Of a stretch of 64,000 nt of DNA, positions 27,117 to 35,700 are shown in pieces. Below the pieces are notes generated by a model. It saw only the letters and a program-made list of their open reading frames with translations. It ran no database searches and was not told where the DNA came from. The stretch comes from Fredinandcohnia aciditolerans (lineage in GTDB: Bacteria; Bacillota; Bacilli; Bacillales; Bacillaceae_L). A program made the position numbers and the translations under genes. Where the stretch lies: NCBI GenBank assembly GCA_003640645.1, contig QGHH01000007.1, positions 106,861-170,860 of the forward strand. The letters run 5' to 3'. Position 1 is the stretch's first letter. Every line of letters begins with the position of its first letter.

Positions 27117-27603
27117 TATTAATCCCCCTCTTCGTCTATGTGTCATCGGTCACAGTGAAGACCCGATGAATATTTTAATAATGATAGTAAAACCGCAAAC
27201 GATAAACAAGATTATACCATTTTAAAATGCTGGAGACCTAATAGTAGTTAATCGAAAGTAAGAGCATACTGAAATCTAGCCTCTATAAAAAATAACAATA
27301 GTAGTTATATCGCGACTCCAGATCTTCACCTTAGGAACATATAATCCAAGTAGTTTATTTGAAATAGATAAGACCATGAATTGTTAAAAAACCTTTTAAC
27401 GAACTCATGGTCTTTCTACAAGTAGCCATCCGTTGATTATTTTGATACCTACTGCACTCCAGTTTTCACTTCTGCTTATTACTATACTTTGGTCCGATGT
27501 GAGCAACGAACAATTTGACACTACTTAATGAATTTTAGAGATTTGAAACTTTTACGAATCTCTTTCGTAAATACATAGAAACCGGCTTTTGTGAGGTGTT
27601 AGT
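27117..27603. other. Gene-free stretch with an orphan hairpin
   Basis: About 490 bases without a supported gene. It contains a long hairpin at 27367-27416 (outer arms AAGACCATGA and TCATGGTCTT, inner GTTAAAA/TTTTAAC). This looks like a bidirectional terminator with no obvious gene to terminate, possibly a remnant. Confidence 0.5.
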
Positions 27604-27693
27604 ATGAGAGAGATTTTAAAAGGGATAGTTGCTGTACTCGTAGCCTTAGCTTTATGGGATGGAATTAAATACATATGGAATCTTCTGATTTAA
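27604..27693 (+). CDS. Possible small single-span membrane peptide
   Basis: A 29-codon frame opens with ATG after GTGAGGTG and encodes MREILKGIVAVLVALALWDG and a short tail with aromatic residues. It has one likely membrane helix (about 8-22). A terminator hairpin follows 40 bases later on the same strand, which supports a real short transcript. No family is recognised. It could be a small regulatory or toxin-like peptide, but this is unproven. Confidence 0.4.
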   Translation: MREILKGIVAVLVALALWDGIKYIWNLLI

Positions 27694-27699
27694 CATAAC

Positions 27700-27785
27700 A
27701 AGAGACTGGGACAAAACCCTCCTTTGAAATGAAAAGGCCTGTGTTATTTACCATGAGTAAAATTTCACAGGCTTTGGTTTTTTCA
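27700..27785 (+). repeat. Dispersed repeat with terminator hairpin, copy 1
   Basis: The block starts GAGACTGGGACAAAACCC, has TTTGAAATGAAAA, then a hairpin with arms AAGGCCTGTG and CACAGGCTTT and a T-rich end. A homologous copy lies in the opposite direction at 46160-46235. The hairpin should terminate transcription on the plus strand. Confidence 0.7.
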
Positions 27786-27839
27786 AAATAAAAAATAAAA
27801 TAAGGAAAATTAAGTTACCACACCAAATCAAACAGTGGT

Positions 27840-28151
27840 TTAGTTAGGTCTTTTCAAGGCTTCCTTTTTTTCTTCTTTTCTCCTTTTAGATTCTTTTACA
27901 TAGTTAATGTAATTCCCTATTCCTTCTATTGCTGATACTGCAATGATGGCCCATTCTAGCGTATTTACATCACTTAGCGATTCCTTTCCGAAGAATAATG
28001 TAACGCTAGCGATAAACCCATAGAGAAGGGCTTTAAAAAAATACTCCCAAATAGGTGAATAATCTTCTATATTAATTCTTCCGTATACTTTGTCTATCAA
28101 GAATACAACTGCAAAAATAATAACAATCGTTATAATAAATTCCGACCCCAT
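27840..28151 (-). CDS. Small membrane protein of unknown function
   Basis: This 103-residue protein has an N-terminal hydrophobic helix (4-20), a second at about 42-58 and a weaker third at 66-82. A highly charged tail rich in Lys, Arg and Glu follows. A GGAGG site precedes the ATG. No family is recognised. It stands alone between terminators. Confidence 0.7.
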   Translation of the reverse strand: MGSEFIITIVIIFAVVFLIDKVYGRINIEDYSPIWEYFFKALLYGFIASVTLFFGKESLSDVNTLEWAIIAVSAIEGIGNYINYVKESKRRKEEKKEALKRPN

Positions 28152-28473
28152 AGTTCGCCTCCATAAAAAATTAGTACAAATGCATCATATAGAAATTCTT
28201 CAAAAATATCTTTAATCCTCTTATATAACAAAAAAGAACGAATTCCACTAATGGAAATTCGTTCTATTCGATATAGTAATTCTAAAAAGGCGACCGCTCT
28301 TTATGTAGAAATATCTTACATTGTTTTATATTTAGGCTGTTTTTGCACACTTTGTTGTTTATTATGATTGTTCCGCTTCATGTGGACGCTTTCCCCGCGG
28401 GGGTCGCCACCTGCTCCAATCTACTAGGTTTACACATTTATATTTGAAATCAACAATCTTTTAGAAAAAAGCC
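28152..28473. other. Intergenic stretch with terminator and short GC-rich fragment
   Basis: Holds the terminator of the reductase gene (28229-28266) and, at about 28370-28425, a GC-rich fragment (GTGGACGCTTTCCCCGCGG). The fragment resembles an edge of the larger element at 35341-35700. Confidence 0.5.
28229..28266 (-). terminator. Terminator after ferredoxin-NADP reductase gene
   Basis: Arms AGAACGAATTTCC and GGAATTCGTTCT around a six-base loop, then TTTTTT on the minus strand. A closely similar hairpin lies at 48013-48055. Confidence 0.8.
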
Positions 28474-29499
28474 TTATTTTTTCACTAAAATTGCCGCATT
28501 ACGCTGATTAAATTTATCATTATGTGAAGAAACCATGGCATAACTCGCCGCATCTGGCTCAATGAATTTCTTCGCACTATTTACAGCTAAAACTGCATCA
28601 TTAAAGGTCCCGACTAATAAGTAGACTTTATCTGTATAAGATACAATATCGCCTACCGCGTATATCCCAGGTATCGATGTTTTACATTGCCCTTCACTTT
28701 CAAATTGCTTATATTCATTTCGTACGGGTGCAATAGAATCACAGAATTCTAGTGAAACTTCCCGATTATAACCGTGACAGACTAATACTTCGTCCATTGT
28801 TATTTCATATTCCGTATCATTTTCTTTTAATAAAACACGGTCAATAGCCGTCTTATTTTCATTTGAAATGAGCTTCACTATTTCTGTATGTAATTTAATT
28901 TCTACACCGTTCTCTACTAATTTTTTTATTTGTGATTCATGTGCTTTTAATTCATCACTACGGTAAATAATTGTTAGCTTTTTTGCGACTTGCAATAGTT
29001 CAACAGCCCAATCAATAGCCGCATTTCCTCCGCCCGATATTAAAATATCTCTGTTTCTAAAGCGCTCGATGCCGTTAATTGTGTAGTGAAGGTTAGTCAT
29101 TTCAAACTTTTCTGCTCCTTCAAGCTCCAACTTAATTGGCTCGTAGATGCCCCCGCCAATTGCTATAATAATAGATTTTGAATAATGCTTCTCCCCTGTA
29201 TTTGTTGAAATAATAAAATATTCTTCCTCTTTATCAATACGGTCAACTTTTTGACTTAAACATATGGTCGGTTCAAATGTCATAGCTTGTGCGATTAAAT
29301 TTTCCACAAATTGATGGCCCAGAATTGGTGGTTGACCACCTACATCCCAAAGTACTTTTTCTAAAAAGATATTTACTTTTCCACCTAAATAGGAATGATA
29401 TTCGATAATTTTTGTTTTCATGTCTCGCATACCACTATAAAAAGCACTATATAGTCCGGCAGGTCCACCACCTATAATCGTCACATCATATATTTCCAT
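28474..29499 (-). CDS. Ferredoxin-NADP reductase type 2 (YcgT/YumC-like)
   Basis: This 341-residue thioredoxin-reductase-like flavoprotein lacks the redox CxxC. The FAD motif is IIGGGPAGLYSAFYSG at 9-24 and the NADP motif is ILISGGGNAAIDWAVE near 153. The FAD-binding end GIYAVGDIVSY lies near 277. It reduces ferredoxin or flavodoxin with NADPH. In B. subtilis ycgT is a Fur-regulated paralog used in iron limitation. Here the gene diverges from a siderophore uptake operon with Fur-like boxes between them, which fits reductive iron release. Confidence 0.9.
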   Translation of the reverse strand: MEIYDVTIIGGGPAGLYSAFYSGMRDMKTKIIEYHSYLGGKVNIFLEKVLWDVGGQPPILGHQFVENLIAQAMTFEPTICLSQKVDRIDKEEEYFIISTNTGEKHYSKSIIIAIGGGIYEPIKLELEGAEKFEMTNLHYTINGIERFRNRDILISGGGNAAIDWAVELLQVAKKLTIIYRSDELKAHESQIKKLVENGVEIKLHTEIVKLISNENKTAIDRVLLKENDTEYEITMDEVLVCHGYNREVSLEFCDSIAPVRNEYKQFESEGQCKTSIPGIYAVGDIVSYTDKVYLLVGTFNDAVLAVNSAKKFIEPDAASYAMVSSHNDKFNQRNAAILVKK

Positions 29500-29585
29500 T
29501 TAGAACACTCCATTTTATTTATGAATTTAAATGAGAACTCTTATCAACTAGATTAACGAATCATGTTTTGAAAGTCAATTGTAAT

Positions 29586-29600
29586 TGATAATAATTCTCA
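29586..29600. promoter_or_regulatory. Fur box (fpr side)
   Basis: TGATAATAATTCTCA matches the 7-1-7 Fur consensus TGATAATNATTATCA with one mismatch. It lies about 87 bases upstream of the reductase start. Confidence 0.75.
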
Positions 29601-29651
29601 GAAAAGTTATTGACATATGAAAAAAAGTAAGCGTATTATAAATTCATACAA

Positions 29652-29674
29652 ATGATAATGAAAATCTTTATCAT
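29652..29674. promoter_or_regulatory. Fur-like box (siderophore operon side)
   Basis: ATGATAA and TTATCAT form a dyad around TGAAAATCT, about 48 bases upstream of the binding-protein start. It is less canonical than the box at 29586 but has the same half-sites. Confidence 0.6.
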
Positions 29675-29721
29675 TTAACCGGAAAATAAAAAAACTAATT
29701 AACAAAGTGAGGCTAATTATA

Positions 29722-30741
29722 ATGAAGAAGCTATTATTTATTATTACTTCCATTTTTATTTTATTTCTAGCGGCTTGTGCCAACGAAAGCACAACCAATG
29801 AAGAGGCAACCACTGATAAAGAAAGCGATAGTCAGTATCCAATCGTCATTAAACATGCATTTGGTGAAACAACAATTGAGGAAAAACCCGAACGAGTAGC
29901 AACAGTAGCCTGGGCAAACCATGATGTAGTATTAGCACTTGGTGTCGTACCAGTAGGTTTATCTGCTGCAAACTACGGGATCCAAGATGATTCTGGTTTA
30001 TTACCATGGACTGCTGATAAATTCAAAGAGCTAGGTGAAGAAAATCCAACCGTATATCAAGATACTGACGGTTTAGATTTTGAAGCAATTGCTGATAGTA
30101 ATCCAGATGTAATCCTTGCTGCATATTCAGGTATTACAGAAGAAGAGTACGATACTTTAAGCCAAATTGCTCCAGTAGTTCCTTACGAAGAAACTCCATG
30201 GGTAACACCTTGGCGCGACCAAGTATTATTAAACGCTAAAGGTATGGGTATGGAAGAAGAAGGTAAGAAATTAGTTGCGGATACAGAAAAGTTAATTGCT
30301 GATAAAGCAAACGAGTACTCTAGTATTAAAGGCAAAAAAGCTGCATTCGGTATGTTTAACACAGCTGACTTATCAAGCTTCTATATTTATACACCTGCAG
30401 ACCCACGTGGCGAATTCTTATCGGATTTGGGTATGGAATATCCTGAAGGTATTAAAGAATTAATTACTGATGACAGCTTCTACATTCAAGTAAGTGCTGA
30501 AAATGCTGATGCATTAAACGACACTGAACTATTTATTACTTATGGTAACAAGGATACATTAGCTGCTTTACAAGCAGATCCAATTTTGGGGAAAGTGCCT
30601 GCAATTGCTGCTGGTAACATCGTAGTTATAGAAGACAACACACCATTAGCAGCTGCTGGTAACCCAAACCCACTTTCAATTCAATATACAATTGATGAAT
30701 ACTTAACTTTAATCTCAGACGTAGCGAAGAATATTAAGTAG
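29722..30741 (+). CDS. Iron-siderophore ABC transporter substrate-binding lipoprotein
   Basis: This 339-residue lipoprotein starts MKKLLFIITSIFILFLAACA; the lipobox Cys is near residue 19. I choose this ATG because AAGTGAGG lies nine bases upstream. The FecB/FhuD-type periplasmic-binding fold is visible, with EKPERVATVAWANHDVVLALG and an IADSNPDVILAAYSGIT motif. It resembles B. subtilis YfiY, which binds hydroxamate/citrate siderophores such as schizokinen. It is first in a four-gene operon with both permeases and the ATPase. Confidence 0.92.
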   Translation: MKKLLFIITSIFILFLAACANESTTNEEATTDKESDSQYPIVIKHAFGETTIEEKPERVATVAWANHDVVLALGVVPVGLSAANYGIQDDSGLLPWTADKFKELGEENPTVYQDTDGLDFEAIADSNPDVILAAYSGITEEEYDTLSQIAPVVPYEETPWVTPWRDQVLLNAKGMGMEEEGKKLVADTEKLIADKANEYSSIKGKKAAFGMFNTADLSSFYIYTPADPRGEFLSDLGMEYPEGIKELITDDSFYIQVSAENADALNDTELFITYGNKDTLAALQADPILGKVPAIAAGNIVVIEDNTPLAAAGNPNPLSIQYTIDEYLTLISDVAKNIK

Positions 30742-30743
30742 TC

Positions 30744-31778
30744 ATGAAACAGTTGAATGTTGCTATGGAGAAGCAATTTTTCCGGCCAAAGAATTTAGGG
30801 AAGTTAACAATTATTCTTTTCATTCTTTTACTATTATCAATCATTGCTTCTATAGCTTTTGGCTCTCGTTCAATTGGGTGGTCGACAATTCTGGATGGAT
30901 TATTCCATCCAGAATTAATAGATCATGAATCTAGTGTTGTTCGTCAACGTGTTGTACGAACTATTTTTAGTTTTATGTGTGGTGCTGCATTAGGTGTATC
31001 TGGGGCATTAATGCAATCAGTCACGCGAAACCCAATTGCCGATCCAAGTATTTTAGGAGTTAATACAGGGGCTGCATTATTTGTCGTTAGTGGCATTGCC
31101 TTTTTAAATATTAGCTCTGCAAGTGAATATGTCTGGTTAGCTATAGCAGGTGCGATTCTTACTGCTATTTTTGTGTTTACAATTGGTTCCCTTGGTTATA
31201 ACGGCGCTACGCCTTTAAAGCTCGTCTTAGCTGGCGCTGCAACAAGTGCTATCTTATCATCACTCGTAACAGCGATTATGATTCCACGTCAAAATGTTAT
31301 GGATCAATTCCGTTTTTGGCAAGTTGGAAGCGTTGGAGCTGGTACATGGGATAGTATTCAATTACTTCTACCCTTCTTAGTTGTAGGTATAGTCATTGCT
31401 ATTTTAACTGCACCTGCACTAAATGCGATGGCATTAGGGGATGAGGTAGCGACAGGATTAGGTGCTAAAACAGGGACGATTCGTTTAGTCTCTGCTTTTG
31501 CTGGCGTATTACTTTGTGGGGCTGCGACAGCCTTTGCGGGACAAATTGGATTTATTGGTCTTTTAGCGACTCATCTGATTCGCTTAATGATTGGGCCAGA
31601 TTTGCGCATTGTCATTCCTCTTTCTGCCTTATCTGGTGGGATTATTTTAACCATATCCGATGTCGTAGGACGTGTGATCGCTCGTCCTGGAGAAGTAGAG
31701 GTTGGGATATTAACAGCCTTTATTGGCGCACCAATTTTAATTTATATTACGATGAAAGCGAAAATGCGTAGCCTATGA
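30744..31778 (+). CDS. Iron-siderophore ABC permease (FecCD family), subunit 1
   Basis: This 344-residue protein with about ten membrane segments has the FecCD/BtuC signatures RTIFSFMCGAALGVSGALMQ, TRNPIADPSILGVNTGAA and a C-terminal GFIGLLATHLIRLMIG. It resembles B. subtilis YfiZ. The two permeases form the membrane channel. The start follows the binding-protein stop by two bases and overlaps the second permease by four bases, showing tight coupling. Confidence 0.95.
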   Translation: MKQLNVAMEKQFFRPKNLGKLTIILFILLLLSIIASIAFGSRSIGWSTILDGLFHPELIDHESSVVRQRVVRTIFSFMCGAALGVSGALMQSVTRNPIADPSILGVNTGAALFVVSGIAFLNISSASEYVWLAIAGAILTAIFVFTIGSLGYNGATPLKLVLAGAATSAILSSLVTAIMIPRQNVMDQFRFWQVGSVGAGTWDSIQLLLPFLVVGIVIAILTAPALNAMALGDEVATGLGAKTGTIRLVSAFAGVLLCGAATAFAGQIGFIGLLATHLIRLMIGPDLRIVIPLSALSGGIILTISDVVGRVIARPGEVEVGILTAFIGAPILIYITMKAKMRSL

Positions 31779-32809
31779 TGAACAATGAGACTTTACAAAC
31801 CATTATTCAATCAAGATCAAAACGTAAACATCGTTATATTACGACGATGGTTATATTAATAATAATTGCCCTTGGATTATGTTGTGCCATGCTTATGCTT
31901 GGAAATACGATTTATCCTGTGAAAGATGTCATAGCCGTTTTATTAGGTGAAGATGTTAAGGGTGCAAGTTTTACCGTTGGAACATTACGTTTTCCTCGTA
32001 TGTTAGCTGGTCTACTTGCTGGATTTGCATTTGGAGTTGGGGGCTATGTATTCCAAACAATGCTACGAAACCCATTAGCAAATCCAAATGTTATCGGTAT
32101 TACAACGGGATCAAGTGCAGCAGCTGTATTTTGTATTGTCGTCCTGCATGCAAGTAACACAATGATTTCAATTGCTTCAGTTGTAGGTGGATTATTGACA
32201 GTTGCCGTTTTATATGTTTTGTCGAAAAGTTCTTCCTTCTCAATTGGACGATTAATTTTAATTGGAATTGGGATTCAAGCAATGTTAAATGCCTTTATCT
32301 CTTATTTAATGTTAATCGCAAAAACACATGATTTACCGACTGCACTTCGATGGCTGAGTGGAAGCTTAAACGGCGCAAAAGTTGAAACTATATTGCCTTT
32401 ACTTATTCTTATAGTCATTTGTACACCGATACTTATCTATTTTTCAAATCATTTGGAAATGTTAGAGCTCGGTGAACAAGCAGCTACATCTTTAGGTGTT
32501 TCAACAAATCAAGTTCGTATCATTTTATTAATATCAGCTGTACTGGTTATTGCCTTAGCAACTGCAACAACAGGACCGATTGCCTTTATTTCATTTTTAG
32601 CTGGCCCAATTGCCAGACGTATTGTCGGAGTCGGATTCTCTGCACTTATACCTTCCGGGTTAATTGGTGTAATCTTGGTACTTGCAGCAGATTTAATCGG
32701 GCAATTTGCTTTTGAGACACACTATCCAGTTGGTGTTATTACAGGGATTATTGGAGCACCTTATTTAATTTTCTTACTAATCAAGTTGAATCGAAAGGGG
32801 AATATTTAA
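31775..32809 (+). CDS. Iron-siderophore ABC permease (FecCD family), subunit 2
   Basis: This 344-residue FecCD-type permease has LRFPRMLAGLLAGFAFGVGG, LRNPLANPNVIGITTGSSAA and GPIAFISFLAGPIARRIVG. It resembles B. subtilis YfhA and pairs with the preceding permease. It overlaps that gene by four bases and the ATPase gene by one base. Confidence 0.95.
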   Translation: MMNNETLQTIIQSRSKRKHRYITTMVILIIIALGLCCAMLMLGNTIYPVKDVIAVLLGEDVKGASFTVGTLRFPRMLAGLLAGFAFGVGGYVFQTMLRNPLANPNVIGITTGSSAAAVFCIVVLHASNTMISIASVVGGLLTVAVLYVLSKSSSFSIGRLILIGIGIQAMLNAFISYLMLIAKTHDLPTALRWLSGSLNGAKVETILPLLILIVICTPILIYFSNHLEMLELGEQAATSLGVSTNQVRIILLISAVLVIALATATTGPIAFISFLAGPIARRIVGVGFSALIPSGLIGVILVLAADLIGQFAFETHYPVGVITGIIGAPYLIFLLIKLNRKGNI

Positions 32810-33600
32810 TGTCTCATACATTACAGACTAAAAACTTACATTCTGGCTATGACCAAAATCTCATTTTAAAGGATGTAAACCTCTCGATTCCTAAAAATAA
32901 AATTAGCATTATTATCGGTTCAAATGGCTGTGGAAAATCGACCTTATTAAAAACAATGGCTCGGTTATTAAAACCATCGGATGGCGATGTGTACTTAGAT
33001 AACAAATCAATTTATGAAATTCCGTCTAAAAAGCTTGCTCGTACGGTTGGACTTTTGCCTCAGTCCCCTATTGTTCCAGAAGGTATTACCGTTGCTGATT
33101 TAGTTGGCCGTGGGCGATTTCCGCATCAATCGATGTTTTCAAGTTGGTCAAAAAAGGATTACGAAGCCGTTGCAACAGCTCTTGATATGATGAATATCGC
33201 TGAATTTAGCGATCGTCATATTGATGAATTATCAGGTGGACAACGCCAACGTGTATGGATTGCGATGGCATTAGCTCAGCAAACCGATATTTTATTTTTA
33301 GATGAGCCAACAACCTATTTAGATATCACTTATCAAGTAGAAATTTTAGATTTATTGAAGGACTTAAATGAAAAGTATGGGACAACAATTGTCATGGTGC
33401 TTCATGATATTAACCTTTCAGCACGTTATGCGGATTATTTATTTGCCGTAAAGAATGGGAAACTGATTGCTGAAGGCTCGCCAAATGACATTATCACGAG
33501 CGAACTGATTAAAGAAACCTTTAATTTAGATTGCCATATCATAAATGATCCCATTTCTAACACACCACTTGTCCTTCCAATAAGTCGATTTCATAAATAA
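32809..33600 (+). CDS. Iron-siderophore ABC ATPase (FepC/YusV-like)
   Basis: This 263-residue ATPase has all nucleotide-binding motifs: Walker A GSNGCGKSTLLK (38-49), Q-loop LLPQSP, signature LSGGQRQRVWIAMAL, Walker B DILFLDEPTTYLD and the H-loop His in VLHDINLSARYAD. It powers uptake through the two preceding permeases. In B. subtilis the matching ATPase YusV is encoded elsewhere; here it completes the operon. Confidence 0.96.
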   Translation: MSHTLQTKNLHSGYDQNLILKDVNLSIPKNKISIIIGSNGCGKSTLLKTMARLLKPSDGDVYLDNKSIYEIPSKKLARTVGLLPQSPIVPEGITVADLVGRGRFPHQSMFSSWSKKDYEAVATALDMMNIAEFSDRHIDELSGGQRQRVWIAMALAQQTDILFLDEPTTYLDITYQVEILDLLKDLNEKYGTTIVMVLHDINLSARYADYLFAVKNGKLIAEGSPNDIITSELIKETFNLDCHIINDPISNTPLVLPISRFHK

Positions 33601-33611
33601 TAAATTATAAG

Positions 33612-33652
33612 AAAGTAGAATTTGAGGTCGTCTCAAATCCTACTTTTTTTTT
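33612..33652 (+). terminator. Terminator of the siderophore operon
   Basis: Arms AAGTAGAATTTGAG and CTCAAATCCTACTT (one mismatch) around a short loop, then at least eight T on the plus strand. Confidence 0.9.
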
Positions 33653-33757
33653 ACTATAGTTTTATGGCTCCCAAAATAATATAAATGCAGCAAGTAGCTT
33701 GAGTGTATATGGCAACACATGAGGTGCTAATTATAGCTCCGTAAAAAAGGAGATGAT

Positions 33758-34495
33758 TTAAAAACCAACTTTTTCTAAATACAACCCCTCAGCTTCGGCC
33801 ATACGACCTGTTTGAATTCTTTCCTTTGATTCAAGAATACTCGGTATTGCAGCCGCATCTTTTTCGCCTAATCCAACTTCAATTAGCGTTCCTACAATTT
33901 TTCTCACCATATTGTAAAGGAAGCCATTGCCTCGCACTTTGATTTTGATAAAGCCCTCATTTTCATTTATTTCAAGTGAGTATATTTCACGCACCATCGA
34001 CTTTTTCTTAGATTTTGCGTTGGAATAGGAAGTAAAGTCATGCTTACCTAGAAAGAATTGAGATGCCATTCTCATTTTTTCAATATCAAGCTTCTCCTCC
34101 ACATGCATACTGTACTTTCTCATAAAAGGATGTGTATATTGCTCGTTCCATATCTTATACAAATAGGTTTTATCTTTAGCATTATAGCGTGCATGAAATC
34201 GATCGTGGGTTAACGTAACATCTACAACGCTAATGTCATTTGGAAGGTATCTGTTTAAATATTGCATAACTTCATCTTCGGATGCATTTTTACGCATCTT
34301 AAAATTAGCGATTTGAGCAAGAGCATGTACACCTGCATCCGTTCTTCCAGATCCAATAATTTCAATCTTTTCTCCTGCCAGCTCTGTTAATACATTCTCA
34401 ATTTTCCCTTGAATCGTATTGTCACTATTACTAAGTCGCTGCCACCCTTTGTAACGTCCACCATCATACTGAATGGTTAATTTATAATTGTTCAT
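33758..34495 (-). CDS. truA: tRNA pseudouridine(38-40) synthase TruA
   Basis: This 245-residue enzyme has the TruA active-site motif GSGRTDAGVHALAQ (catalytic Asp near 52), YDGGRYKGWQ at the N-terminus and GNGFLYNMVRKIVGTLIEVG near 190. It converts uridines 38-40 in the anticodon stem to pseudouridine. In many Bacillales truA sits in the ribosomal-protein region next to ecf genes. This isolated copy may be a second paralog, as some Bacillus species carry two; that cannot be decided from the window. Confidence 0.95.
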   Translation of the reverse strand: MNNYKLTIQYDGGRYKGWQRLSNSDNTIQGKIENVLTELAGEKIEIIGSGRTDAGVHALAQIANFKMRKNASEDEVMQYLNRYLPNDISVVDVTLTHDRFHARYNAKDKTYLYKIWNEQYTHPFMRKYSMHVEEKLDIEKMRMASQFFLGKHDFTSYSNAKSKKKSMVREIYSLEINENEGFIKIKVRGNGFLYNMVRKIVGTLIEVGLGEKDAAAIPSILESKERIQTGRMAEAEGLYLEKVGF

Positions 34496-34714
34496 TGTTT
34501 TCTCCTTAGGTAATGTATTTCTCTATTATTAGATATTCCCTTCATAATGTACTTCATTGAGCTTCACAACTTCAAGTTTGATTATATTCCCATTCAATTT
34601 AAATGCCATTGAAAATTATTGATTCCTGTGGATATGTGAATAAGTGTTTGTAGATATGTTGATAATTATCTTTATATTTCGAAGTATGCGAAAGTGTATT
34701 ATATTAACAAGCGA

Positions 34715-34745
34715 ATAACCCTACCTCATAAGAAGTAGGGCTGAT
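34715..34745 (-). terminator. Possible terminator after stand-alone receiver gene
   Basis: Short CCCTAC/GTAGGG hairpin about 40 bases past the stop codon. The T tract on the minus strand is interrupted, so strength is uncertain. Confidence 0.45.
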
Positions 34746-34783
34746 GGAGAGAAATCACGAATGTTTGCTTAAGTATATGTACG

Positions 34784-35173
34784 CTACTTTACTTTCAATC
34801 TATTTGAGTGACAGTTATATTCGATATTCCTTAATATATGAACGAGATTATTAAAATAAGGTTTTACAATAAAATCTGTCGCTCCGTTTCTAATCGCATC
34901 TATAATAATTGACTTTTGCCCCATTGAGGAACACATAATCACTATTGCATTAGGATCAAATTTTTTAATTTCTATTAATGCGTTAATACCGTTGACTGTA
35001 GGCATTGTTATATCCATAAAAACAATATCTGGTAAGGACTTTTTAAATTGGATGACAGCCTCTTCTCCATTGCTGGCTTCCGAGATAACTTTATAGTTCT
35101 CTTTGACTATCATTTTTTTTAAATAAGTTCTCATAAATAATGAATCGTCAGCAATTAATACAGTTTTTCTCAA
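34784..35173 (-). CDS. Stand-alone CheY-like receiver protein
   Basis: This single receiver domain of about 129 residues has the acidic pair in LIADDSLFMR, the phospho-acceptor Asp in DIVFMDITMP, the Ser switch in IMCSSMG and the Lys in IVKPYF. There is no output domain. I place the start at TTG, nine bases after AAAAGGGG; an ATG at 35182 would touch that site with no spacing. It is about 75 percent identical to the receiver at 55294-55683, and the two genes share an upstream hairpin block. It probably carries phosphate or signals in the same pathway. Confidence 0.9.
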   Translation of the reverse strand: MRKTVLIADDSLFMRTYLKKMIVKENYKVISEASNGEEAVIQFKKSLPDIVFMDITMPTVNGINALIEIKKFDPNAIVIMCSSMGQKSIIIDAIRNGATDFIVKPYFNNLVHILRNIEYNCHSNRLKVK

Positions 35174-35195
35174 GCTCGTCATCCCCTTTTCAACC

Positions 35196-35300
35196 TATAT
35201 GCTAATTTTGACGGAATTCATAAAAAAAATGAATCACCTGTTGTTCCTATTCACATAGGAAGGTGTTCTTATTTCTATTATTCGAAGGGTTCCTATACTT
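35196..35300 (-). promoter_or_regulatory. Leader/operator block shared with the c-di-GMP operon (copy A)
   Basis: This block upstream of the stand-alone receiver is clearly homologous to 58876-58982. It contains a TTCCTAT/ATAGGAA inverted repeat with a four-base loop and a third ATAGGAA on the outer side. An outer CACC/GGTG pairing (C to U with a G-U pair in the other copy) would extend the stem in RNA. It could be a leader RNA structure or a protein-binding operator. Confidence 0.65.
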
Positions 35301-35340
35301 TTAATAGAAGGCTATTTTCTAAAAGATTGTTGCTTTTATA

Positions 35341-35700
35341 TGTAGGGTGATTTCCGCTCCTGGTACTCGCTTTCCGCGGGCGATCCGCAAGCCTCCTCAA
35401 CGAAATGTGGAGGCGGCTTGCACAGAAACGAGAAAATTGGCCGACTAAAGCGCCACGTCCTGTGGCGGAGTCGGCACTAGCACGTCCTGTGCGTCGGAGA
35501 CTCCGACAAAGAGGGCGTATTTTGCCTCTGAAGGAGGAGTTGAAGTTTCTCGAGTTTCTAGCCGCTGCAACTGGACAAGTCGCTATGTCACTGCGGGGTC
35601 TCGCCTGGCTCGCTATTCCCGCAGGACGTTGAATTACTTCCTCGAAGCTACACCGCACGAAGAAAATGCTTGCATTTTTGAGGATCTCGTACCATCCACT
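35341..35700. repeat. GC-rich multi-hairpin repeat element
   Basis: An island of high GC content with several inverted repeats in series: GCCTCC/GGAGGC, GCCAC/GTGGC, GCAC/GTGC, GTCGGAG/CTCCGAC and CTGCGGG/CCCGCAG. The ends carry CGCTTTCCGCGGGCG and CCCGCAGGACG-like strings that I recall from dispersed noncoding repeats in Bacillaceae genomes. Open frames on both strands here lack ribosome-binding sites and look accidental. No transposase is present. Confidence 0.65.
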
